Assembly: GCA_023213315.1 (NCBI GenBank)
Contig: JAKCPI010010620.1
Coordinates: 1-64,000, forward strand
Reading direction: 5' to 3'
DNA length: 64,000 bases
Source: Euborellia annulipes
Taxonomy: Eukaryota > Arthropoda > Insecta > Dermaptera > Anisolabididae
The translations under genes and the position numbers were made by a program. The notes below the pieces were generated by a model, which was not told where the DNA came from, did not search any database, and saw only the letters and a list, made by a program, of their open reading frames with translations. Below, one piece after another: positions 55,515 to 64,000 of this stretch (positions within the stretch are counted from its first letter, which is position 1; each line of letters begins with the position of its first letter).

Positions 55515-55982
55515 AAGATGGCGCTACAGTAGTTTTAGCAGCTTTTTACAATCTATATTTCATTATAAAAAATTTTTTTAAATATTTATCAATTTTTTAC
55601 TAAACTAATTAAGTAGAGTATTTACTAATTAAGAAATTGTTTAAAATATTTTTTGACTATATTCAATAATAAATTTTTTACTTCAATCAAAATGAAGAAT
55701 AAAGATTGGTAAAGAAATCAAAGGTCGATGAATATAAATATGGCAAGTGAGATTATTTTCAATCATTATATCCCAAAAATCAAATTAAACATAGTACAAA
55801 CATATTTAGTATTTGGGTCATAAGATGGCCCTACTGTTGATTTATCAGCTTTTAACATTATATATTTCATTATATAAGATTTATTAAAACATTTAACAAT
55901 TTTTAGGCTTAAACCAATTAAATAGAGTATTTACTAATTAAGAAATTGTTAAAAATATTTTTTGACTATAGCAAATAATAAA
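55515..55982 (+). repeat. two direct copies of a 165-bp AT-rich unit
   Basis: 55515-55685 and 55817-55982 share GGTCATAAGATGG, then TAGAGTATTTACTAATTAAG, AAATTGTT and ATATTTTTTGACTATA. About 130 bp separates them. No coding signal. Confidence 0.7.
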
Positions 55983-56072
55983 TAAGAGCAAATAGACGAC
56001 CAACTCTTTGACAATTAATCATAAAAAAATTGAATAAAATAAATTATTCCAACTTTAAAAATCTGGTGTGAC

Positions 56073-58051
56073 TAGGGATACGGTATCGAAAAAAAGTATC
56101 GATACTTGTACTTGGTATCGTATCGATACCAGAAAGTATCGGATGAAAAGTATCGATACCAGTAGGTATCGAGTATTTTTTGAAGTATGAGTATTTTTCC
56201 TCTTTTTTTAAGTTTTTTCGGCATCTTAGGCTACTGACGTCTTTCAAAGGGCCCAACGGAAAATCAACGAGGTCTACTGGTATTTTCCTCAAAGTAATGA
56301 GCATCAGGAGGAAGGGGCTTTCTCAACCAAAATACGGATATAGCCAAAATAGAAGTCTGTCCATTTTCACTGGTCGACAAAAATGAACTTTTTTCTTTCA
56401 CAAGAATAAAGATATAGATATGAGATTCTAGAAATATTTTTCATAAATTCAAATATCATTTCAGTTTTTCCCCATCACGACACCCATTAAAAATATGCAG
56501 ATAGTTTTAAGGTTGTTCGGATAGTACATCGTAAGTCATAATAGAATCTAAATTTTTTTTTAAATAAAATTAAAAATTTGAATGCCAAAATTCCTTATTA
56601 TAATTTAGTCGTGACCTATCATAGTTTATAATTGGATTAAGTTAATAATTTAATTACTAAAAATAATAAATGAATAACTTTCGACTTGAGCAGTTTTTCA
56701 CGTAATATAGAACTGGCAACATTGCATTCATCAACTATCTATTTTAAATCTTAAACACCTTAAATTTTATTTTATTTAATATATTACAATGTTTAATGCA
56801 AATCAGTTTAAACACAATGGACGATTTGCGAGAAAAAATATTGTAAAATTGAAAAAAAAAATGTATCTGACATAGAGAAAAGACACTTATGTTATGCGAC
56901 GTTGCCAGGCTGGTCTGACTCTCGAGAATTCATTATTTTTAAATATTAGCGACTGTCATTTTGGAGAATTTTTTGACTTTCTTGTTAAAATATCTTTAAA
57001 AGCGGTCGGCAGAAACTTTTGATTTTATTTTTAACGTAATCCTCGGAAGTGAATTAATAAAATGTAAGTTTTTTTGTTTTTGTATCAGATGTAGAAGGTG
57101 CCTATATAATTCAATATGTGTGCGTTTCGTCGTTATTCCCCATAGGCTACATGTTAAATTTCAATTTTTTAAAAATTAATTACACGATAACCCTGCGTCA
57201 GATCTGCTTCAAAATTTTATTTTATACGTATTTGATAGTGATTAATAACATATTAAAAAATTAGCTTTTAATCAGATAAAGTGCTTTAATGTCCGAACAA
57301 CCTTAATACATATAAAGTCTCAACACAATAATTTAGACGTGCAACAAACGGCTTGAAATTCAGAAAAATCGAGTTTTTTAAGTTTTTAAAAAAATATTGA
57401 AAATTCAAAATAAGAGCCGTTTTAGAGCACATTTTCTAGTAAAATTTATTTTTCTCTATATCTCTAAAACTGTGCATGATGGAAAAATTTTAACTACATA
57501 TCTGAATGTACTAAATTCACTAATCAGATTTCTTGTGAAGAAAACCTTGTCGACCAGTATTTTTATTAGTTTATATATTGGCCTTTCTATGTCATATTTG
57601 CGCACTTTTAAATTAAGTAAATACAGTTTGCAATATACAAAAAAAATTAAATTAGAAATTTAATGTTATTAAATGAAAGGGTTTTTATTAAAAAGTATCA
57701 AATTTTCCATTATTAATAAATTATCAGGAATATGATCAAACAAAGTCTATCCCGCAAATATCGACCTTCTGTTATAAAGTATATCAACTTACTATTTATA
57801 TCAAGAAAAAAAGAATATGAGATATTCTTTAGCAGAATCTCAATTAAAATATTTATATAACGTTTAAAGTCTGTCTATATGGCCTAAGATGCCGACAAAA
57901 CTTAAAAAAAAAGAAAAATTTGAATGAGTACTTTTCATTCGATACCGGCAATCAAGTACTCATATGAGTAAAGTATCGAGTAAAAAAAAGTACTAGTATC
58001 GAAACAAAAGTATCGATACCAGTAAGTATCGATACTTTTTTCGTGTCCCTA
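56073..58051. mobile_element. hAT-type element, 1.98 kb, with GTATCGATAC arrays, inserted in an R1 hairpin
   Basis: Ends are TAGGGATACGGTATCG and TCGTGTCCCTA. A perfect duplication GGTGTGAC lies at 56065-56072 and 58052-58059; it is part of the R1 terminal hairpin, so the insertion split an R1 copy. Both ends carry repeated GTATCGATACT units over 120-150 bp. Matching inner segments lie at 56215-56235 and 57885-57905. No transposase frame is visible. A second element appears nested at 56506-57308. Confidence 0.85.
56506..57308. mobile_element. nested DNA element with TTAAGGTTGTTCGGA ends
   Basis: The left end reads TTAAGGTTGTTCGGA and the right end TCCGAACAACCTTAA. TTAA at each end suggests a piggyBac-like, or a TA-type, target duplication. 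The interior is AT-rich without a long frame. Confidence 0.6.
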
Positions 58052-59077
58052 GGTGTGACTGGCGCACAGCACACAACTTTCTCTTACCGTTCGGTAAGAG
58101 AAAGTTGTGCACCGTGCTGGTCACACCAGATTTTTTGTGTCGGGATATATTTAGTTTCCGATAGCACCTTAGTTTAAAACTTGCATTTTAAATGTTGACT
58201 GCTTCAAATAAACTATGGTTATTTTTCAAAATTTTAATCTCATATTTGGACATTTTATACACAATATAGAATCGTAAATAAATACAAAATTTCATAAGAA
58301 TTGGAAAAAAAATTTTAAATGCCTAAAAAGTTCTAAAGGGGACCCCCTTTTGAATCGAAATTAACATACAAATCCCTATAGGAAATTAACATTAGGCCTA
58401 TGAGAGAAGGCGGAGAGACAGGCGATAATGTTTGCAAGTGAGAGAGAGAGAGAGAGAGTGATATATGTTTTCCCGGAAACAATTAAAGACAGAAATAAAA
58501 TTAAAAAAAAATGAGAATTTAAATAATAATGATGATGATGATTTTTAATCTAATAAAAAGAAAAAGATTTAAATTCCGTTACCATGGCAACCATTTCTAT
58601 CTTTCCTATGAAGAACAAGAGTAAAGTGGTCTTCAGAAGATTTCAACGGCAAAATGAGAATATACATTTTAAAGAGCATCTAAAAAATAGTTGATTTATG
58701 AATTTTAAAAAAAAATCCTTGGAGGGAATTTTGAGAAAATCGAAAAAAACTGAAATAGTACATCAGTAAAGTACTAGTACTTTTTGGCCGATTTTGTTCA
58801 AAAGCTTATTTTGAGATTCTTCAAAGGTACCTAAGTTAAATATAAAATTTCAATCCGCTAGCTCAACTCCTTCATGCTAAAAATCTGTCCACACACACAC
58901 ACACACAGACACACACACACACACATACACACACACAGACCAATTTGCGGGACCCACTTTTTTGGACTCAGGGGACCTCAAAACATGTATATCCATCAAA
59001 ATCTCGACATCGAATTTTTTGACATGATCGCAATACTTTCTCTCTATATATTTCATATATAGGGTAAGAGAAAGTAA
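58052..59077 (+). repeat. R1 repeat, left arm of a 2-kb palindrome
   Basis: Complete R1. Its first 16 bases (AATCTGGTGTGAC) were separated by the hAT element at 56073-58051. It contains GATGATGATGATG and two AC-rich microsatellites. Confidence 0.9.
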
Positions 59078-59133
59078 TAATATTTTATTGCTTTGAAAAA
59101 AGAAAAATACGAATTTTTAACAGACGTGAATTT

Positions 59134-60112
59134 TTACTTTCTCTTACCCTATATATGAAATATATAGAGAGAGAAAGTATTGCGATCATGTCAAAAATTC
59201 GATGTCGAGATTTTGATGGATATACATGTTTTGAGGTCCCCTGAGTCCAAAAAAGTGGGTCCCGCAAATTGGTCTGTGTGTGTGTGTGGACAGATTTTTA
59301 GCATGAAGGAGTTGAGCTAGCGGATTGAAATTTTATATTTAACTTAGGTACCTTTGAAGAATCTCAAAATAAGCTTTTGAACAAAATCGGCCAAAAAGTA
59401 CTAGTACTTTACTGATGTACTATTTCAGTTTTTTTCGATTTTCTCAAAATTCCCTCCAAGGATTTTTTTTAAAATTCATAAATCAACTATTTTTTAGATG
59501 CTCTTTAAAATGTATATTCTCATTTTGCCGTTGAAATCTTCTGAAGACCACTTTACTCTTGTTCTTCATAGGAAAGATAGAAATGGTTGCCATGGTAACG
59601 GAATTTAAATCTTTTTCTTTTTATTAGATTAAAAATCAATTATTATTTAAATTCCCATTTTTTTTAAATTTATTTGTGTCTTTAATTGTTTCAAAGAAAA
59701 CATATATGTCTCTCTCTACTCTTTTTAAATTCCCTTTCCACCTTATCTTCGCATAGGAACAATGTTAATTTCCTATAGGGATTTGTATGTTAATTTCGAT
59801 TCAAAAGGGGGTCCCTTTAGAACTTTTTAGGCATTTAAAATTTTTTTTTCCAATTCTTATGAAATTTTGTATTTATTTACGATTCTATTTTGTGTATAAA
59901 ATGTCCAAATATGAGATTAAAATTTTTAAAAATAACCATAGTTTATTTGAAGCAGTCAACATTTAAAATCCAAGTTTGAAACTAAGGTGCTATCGGAAAC
60001 TAAATATATCCCGACACAAAAAATCTGGTGTGACCAGCACAGTGCGCAACTTTCTCTTACCGAAGGGTAAGAGAAAGTTGTGTGCTGTGCGCCAGTCACA
60101 CCAGATTTTTTA
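59134..60112 (-). repeat. R1 repeat, right arm of a 2-kb palindrome
   Basis: Inverted relative to 58052-59077, with a 56-bp spacer (59078-59133). In the region of the AGAGAG tract it matches the 47405-47880 copy better than its partner arm, so it is more likely an independent insertion than a fresh inverted duplication. Confidence 0.9.
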
Positions 60113-60984
60113 TGTTGGGGTGGGTAAGTTGTCAAAATGACCAATGGGCGGAATTGCAAAGTTTATCCTTCCGGTTCTATTTTAATGTTAGAGTAGGTAA
60201 GTTATCAAAATAACCTATACGATTTTATATATTCTAAATTTACTGCATTTACTTCATTTAACTGCTGTTTCATTTAACTGCTGTTTTGATTTGTAGAAAT
60301 TTCAATCATAGCTTATATATTAACCTTGACTAAATTTCACTACCGCGTGTTAAAATATATATGAAATGAAAGAAAAAATTTATTATTGAATATTTAAAAA
60401 AAATAATATTCCTATTTTGAAAAGCCGTATAAACTCTACTAAATTAGTTTTGTAAAAAAATTGATCAATCCTTTAAATTATTTTATTACATTAAAAAACA
60501 TGGATGTGAAATGTGTTCATGCTTATGGAGCCATCTACTGATTGATCAAGTAACTATTAGCCATTATAGCCGTCAAATTAGGGTTTCACCTCGGAATGAA
60601 AGATAATAAGCTGAATTTTTGTATGGACCTTTATTTTGGCATTCTAAATGATGTCTCAAAAGTCACATATAATCGCGTGTCCGCGTCACGCGATATTCCA
60701 GGTCAAAGATCACGAAAATCAGTTTTTCGCGAATATCTCGTTTCCTATACCTTAACTGATATTTGGACCTATTATAAAAGTTGTAGAGTATAAAATTCTC
60801 TACAATTTATATCTGAAGCATTTTTTTATACGACTAACTGTTTTTGAGGTAGAGCGTAAAGAGTGCGCAGCGCATAGCCTTATATGGCCTAATGCACGTA
60901 ATGTGTGACTCATTGTATTCATACGGTATTGTAAGTCGTATAAAGTTTATTATTGATTAAAAAACAACTGCCATTATCTATCTA
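60113..60984. other. no gene; short duplicated unit and a GTTGTAGAG-type segment
   Basis: GGTGGGTAAGTTGTCAAAAT and AGTAGGTAAGTTATCAAAAT are direct near-copies (60117 and 60190). 60700-60850 (TTATAAAAGTTGTAGAGTAT) resembles 29930-30030 in content but not closely. Confidence 0.3.
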
Positions 60985-61215
60985 TATATAATAATTACGG
61001 AGTGTCCGTATGTCTGTCTGTCCGTCTGTCCGTCTGTCACGCTCTATTTGACCAACTTCCCATTGGAATTTTGAAACGAAATTTCGCAGTCTTATAGAGG
61101 ACGTTATGGAGAGTCCCGGAAAAATACTCGGGTCCCAAAATTTCTATAACTTTTTGAGTTATTAATTCTTAAAGTTACGATTTCTCCCATAGGAAATGTA
61201 TAGAGAAATATTTAA
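60985..61215 (-). repeat. repeat ending in an AGAC tetranucleotide run, copy 2
   Basis: Inverted partner of 10595-10815: TATGTCTGTCTGTCCGTCTG, TTCCCATTGGAATTTTG, GATTTCTCCCATAGGAAATG. The LINE 3' end begins immediately after it. Confidence 0.75.
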
Positions 61216-64000
61216 TAATAATAATAATAATTTATTTCCAACACGGAGATATACATATTTACATACAATGTATTTCTCAATGCATCGAAGTCCTCATCTA
61301 CAGCAGAAGCCAGTTTGATGACGGACGCTCGAGCATAACTAACTGTTCAATTAACATTTTGATTCATTTAAAATATATTTAAATATGAGAACATACAAAT
61401 AAATTACAATTATTACTTTCTCTCACTTGAAATATACAATAACTATATACAAGAATTATAAATATTATAATTATTTTAAAATTTTTTATTTTTTATTTTT
61501 TATTTTTTTAAATTATTATTCAATACAATTTTAATATAATTATTTGACATGAAATTTATGTCTAATTCATTGATTTTTAGCTCATTAAATTCCCTTTGTG
61601 CTCGTGTCATAGGATTCTTATTATTAATTTTTTTAATATAAAAAAGACCTTTGGATCTGCCTTGTTGGTTACACTTAAAATTAACTTGTTCCAGTAACAA
61701 TGGACAATTCACATAATTATTTAATATCTTATATAAGAACAGAATATCATTAATTAAAACAAATTTATCTACTGATTTCAAACCGATTATTCCGCACACA
61801 ATTTGAAAATTATAAAATTTATAAAATCTTAAATATTTAACATAAACGTGCCATACAAATTTCTTTACTAACTTATCAAAAATATCAAAGTTTCTCTCAC
61901 CGCCCCATATTACAGAACCATATAATAATCTGCTTAAAACCAGACTTCTAAATAGGGAAATGACACAGTCTTTATTGTGAAATTCTCTAGTTATATTCTG
62001 GATCAGGCCTAGCACTCTGTTACAGTTTACTCTCGTCATTTGAAGATGATATTTAAATGAGAGTTTTCTATCAAAGTACACACCTAGATCTTTGATTGTT
62101 TCCGTGTTGGTTATATCATCATTGCCCAGTTTATAGACATATGTTAAAGTCAGAGTTTTTCTAGAGTAAGATATTGATTTTGTTTTACTTTTATTTATTT
62201 TAAGTCCATTTTTAGAACACCATTCCTGCACAGTGTCGATGTCACGTTGTAAGCTGGAGCAATCCAGTACATTGTCTATTGACCTAAAGACTTTCAAATC
62301 ATCAGCATACAACAAAGCTCTTGAGAATTTCATGTTGTCTAAGAGGTCATTTATGAAAATTACAAAACACAATGGCCCCAAGACACTTCCCTGAGGAACT
62401 CCATTGTCAACCAAATACGAACATTCTGATACAATATTGTTACATTTTATGGTGTTCTTTCTTTTACTGAGGTAGCTCGAAAACCAAGAACATATTCTTT
62501 CATCGACGCCGTAACGGGACATCTTGTCAACCAACAAGGAGTGATTGACGCAGTCAAATGCCTTAGATAAATCAAAGTACACCGTGTCCACCTGTCTACC
62601 ATCCATCAGAGCATCAGAGACCACCGATGAGAAACAACACAAGTTGGAGATGGTTGATCTGCCCACAAGAAAGCCATGTTGATCGTCATGGATTATTCCC
62701 TTGAAATGAGAGCTTAATCTATCGTAAATTATTCTTTCAAAAATCTTTGCGAAGTTGTTAAGTATGCTAACTGGTCTATAGTTAGAAACCTCTACAGTGG
62801 AGCCTGACTTATGCACTGGAACAATATACGCCTCCTTCCAGAGTTCAGGATAAGTTTGCTGCTTTAAACTTAAATTAAAGATGTAATGCAGAGGTACCAG
62901 TAGACATTCAAGACATCCCTTAATTAAAAATGAAGGAATGCCATCAGAACCGCACGTTCGTCCAGGTTTAAGTTTCTTTGTCGATCTGATGATATCACTC
63001 AAAGTTATATTGAAGTACGGGAGAATGTTATTAGAGAAACCCAGGCTAGATGAGGGAAACAGCCGAGATTGAACAGGAGTGGCATTTTTAAAGTAATCAG
63101 CAAAAAATTTCGATATATCACAATTTTCTACTAGACATTTAGAGCCATTCATGAGACAGATTTTAGAATGAGTCCCCTTAATATTATTATTGATGTAATT
63201 CCAGAAATTTTTTGGCTGTTGAGTTAGATTATTTTCAATATTTCTTAGATATCTCTCTTTACAAATTCCTAATTTCTTTTTAAAAATTTTACGGACATTA
63301 TTGTATTCATTATAGAGATCTAGGGTGTGAGTTCGTTTCCATTTTTTATGGAGAAAATTCTTTTTTTCATTTAAGTGAATAAGCGAACGAGTAAACCATT
63401 TAGGATATTTATTTCTAAGATTGGAATTGTACATAGGTATATGTTTGTTCATAAAAAATAATATGGTAGATGTGAAGTTTCTAACAATGTCATCAACCTT
63501 TCCATCATTTAATATTGAGTTCCAATCTTTATTAAGTAGATCTAGGTATAGGCCGTAATAATTGCCTTGACTATAGTTAAAATGTCCGTTAGATGCAGAA
63601 GATGGGAAATTGTCTTGTTTATTTATTTTTAACTGAATAGACAGTGTCGGATGATATCTGTCAGGTGTTACTAGGTCATGTAATGAAGAACATATGTCTA
63701 TTTTATTGGGAATATTGGTTAAACAAAGATCAAGTAGATCTCCATAATAATTGTAAATGAAATTACGCTGGACAAGATTTAAAAATGATTGAAATGATAC
63801 AAGTGAAATAGCCCTATTTTTAACAGACTGTGTACACTTTGAACATGATAGAGTAGACCAATCAATTTTGGGGCAATTAAAATCCCCCACCAAAATGATG
63901 TCATAACATGTAAAGTCTAGGGTAGATTCAATTTTACTAAAATAACTATTTAACAAGTTTTCGTCCATACCTGGAGGAATATAGATATTCCCCAATAGAA
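61216..64000 (-). mobile_element. non-LTR retrotransposon, 3' part with open endonuclease/RT frame
   Basis: Minus-strand frame from the window edge (63995) to a TAA at 61500, 831 codons, its 5' end outside the window. Order: C-terminal part of an AP-type endonuclease (VGDFN at residues 36-40; the usual SDH site reads PDRYHP at 111-116), then reverse transcriptase with GSDGIPSFLIKG (about 349), YRPVSILNNFAKIFERII (about 406), FDLSKAFD (474-481), VPQGSVLGP (533) and the catalytic YADD (563-566). The 3' UTR runs to about 61216 and ends with AAATAAA and an (ATT)n tail, the usual LINE terminus. Motifs place it near the Jockey/CR1 groups; the exact clade is uncertain. There is no frameshift or stop in the visible part, so it is young or recently active. 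It sits beside a diverged repeat (60985-61215). Confidence 0.93.
61500..63995 (-). CDS. LINE ORF2 endonuclease/reverse transcriptase (partial, N-terminus outside window)
   Basis: Coding part of the retrotransposon above. The polymerase nicks target DNA and copies the element RNA at the nick (target-primed reverse transcription, known for the class). The two catalytic Asp of YADD and the first Asp of motif A (FDLSKAFD) are intact. The endonuclease SDH motif is changed to PDRYH, which may impair cleavage. A long C-terminal region of about 200 residues follows the RT and has no motif I can name. Confidence 0.92.
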   Translation of the reverse strand: MGNIYIPPGMDENLLNSYFSKIESTLDFTCYDIILVGDFNCPKIDWSTLSCSKCTQSVKNRAISLVSFQSFLNLVQRNFIYNYYGDLLDLCLTNIPNKIDICSSLHDLVTPDRYHPTLSIQLKINKQDNFPSSASNGHFNYSQGNYYGLYLDLLNKDWNSILNDGKVDDIVRNFTSTILFFMNKHIPMYNSNLRNKYPKWFTRSLIHLNEKKNFLHKKWKRTHTLDLYNEYNNVRKIFKKKLGICKERYLRNIENNLTQQPKNFWNYINNNIKGTHSKICLMNGSKCLVENCDISKFFADYFKNATPVQSRLFPSSSLGFSNNILPYFNITLSDIIRSTKKLKPGRTCGSDGIPSFLIKGCLECLLVPLHYIFNLSLKQQTYPELWKEAYIVPVHKSGSTVEVSNYRPVSILNNFAKIFERIIYDRLSSHFKGIIHDDQHGFLVGRSTISNLCCFSSVVSDALMDGRQVDTVYFDLSKAFDCVNHSLLVDKMSRYGVDERICSWFSSYLSKRKNTIKCNNIVSECSYLVDNGVPQGSVLGPLCFVIFINDLLDNMKFSRALLYADDLKVFRSIDNVLDCSSLQRDIDTVQEWCSKNGLKINKSKTKSISYSRKTLTLTYVYKLGNDDITNTETIKDLGVYFDRKLSFKYHLQMTRVNCNRVLGLIQNITREFHNKDCVISLFRSLVLSRLLYGSVIWGGERNFDIFDKLVKKFVWHVYVKYLRFYKFYNFQIVCGIIGLKSVDKFVLINDILFLYKILNNYVNCPLLLEQVNFKCNQQGRSKGLFYIKKINNKNPMTRAQREFNELKINELDINFMSNNYIKIVLNNNLKK

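Noticed and set aside
56180..57663. hAT transposase inside 56073-58051
   Set aside because: Short frames only; no C-terminal dimerisation motif or zinc finger found on either strand.

Overview
The window is eukaryotic nuclear DNA: strongly AT-rich, with intron-split genes, GT/AG splice sites and dense layers of transposable elements. The protein homologies and a SINE tail built of the arthropod telomere-type unit (TTAGG/CCTAA) suggest an arthropod, probably one with a repeat-rich genome such as a crustacean, chelicerate or hemimetabolous insect. I cannot name the species.

Three host genes can be assembled exon by exon. (1) An ELK/TCF-type ETS transcription factor lies on the plus strand (coding 19726-23958, four exons); its last exon is open in two frames. 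A GC-richer stretch at 14480-14990 may be its non-coding first exon. (2) The NAD-dependent isocitrate dehydrogenase gamma subunit (IDH3G, mitochondrial TCA cycle) is on the minus strand, nine exons, 38276 down to 27351, 393 aa. (3) UBXN1 is on the plus strand, seven exons, 39151-45222, 389 aa, with UBA, C2H2 finger, coiled coil and UBX domain. IDH3G and UBXN1 are head to head, with start codons 874 bp apart, and probably share a promoter region. A possible small spliced minus-strand transcript is seen at about 49.9-50.8 kb.

Most of the rest is mobile DNA. The most interesting class is a set of fold-back elements at 2.1-3.3, 5.1-5.5, 18.9, 19.2-19.5, 21.3-21.5, 33.8-34.2, 37.3-37.7, 41.2-41.4, 43.9-44.3 and 51.6-51.7 kb. 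Each arm carries a minimal hammerhead-ribozyme-like core, read as Y-Y-G-A-N-R-A-T, stem II, GAAACGTC. Stems I and II covary between families. The core is followed 33-45 nt later by a shared T(G/A)GCTGC. This fits the hammerhead motifs reported for Penelope-like retroelements. The 51.6 kb copy lies inside, and in sense with, a 298-codon S/T-rich ORF.

Other elements: a repeat here called R1 (up to 1 kb, hairpins at both ends with a common ACTTTCTCTTAC core) in at least seven copies, two of them head to head at 58.05-60.11 kb; hAT-type elements and MITEs, many with perfect 8-bp target duplications (1423-1824, 8429-8662, 22826-23085, 23260-23525, 32863-33096, 33242-34415, 56073-58051); tRNA-derived SINEs; a Tc1/mariner-type MITE; a broken mariner; and five non-LTR retrotransposons, of which the one at 61216-64000 keeps an open 831-codon endonuclease/reverse-transcriptase frame running off the window edge.

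Layout: 0-14 kb repeats only; 14.5-24 kb ELK locus; 24-27 kb LINE, MITE, SINE and mariner; 27.3-38.3 kb IDH3G with introns swollen by nested insertions; 39.1-45.7 kb UBXN1; 45.7-64 kb repeats, one uncharacterised ORF and the LINE.
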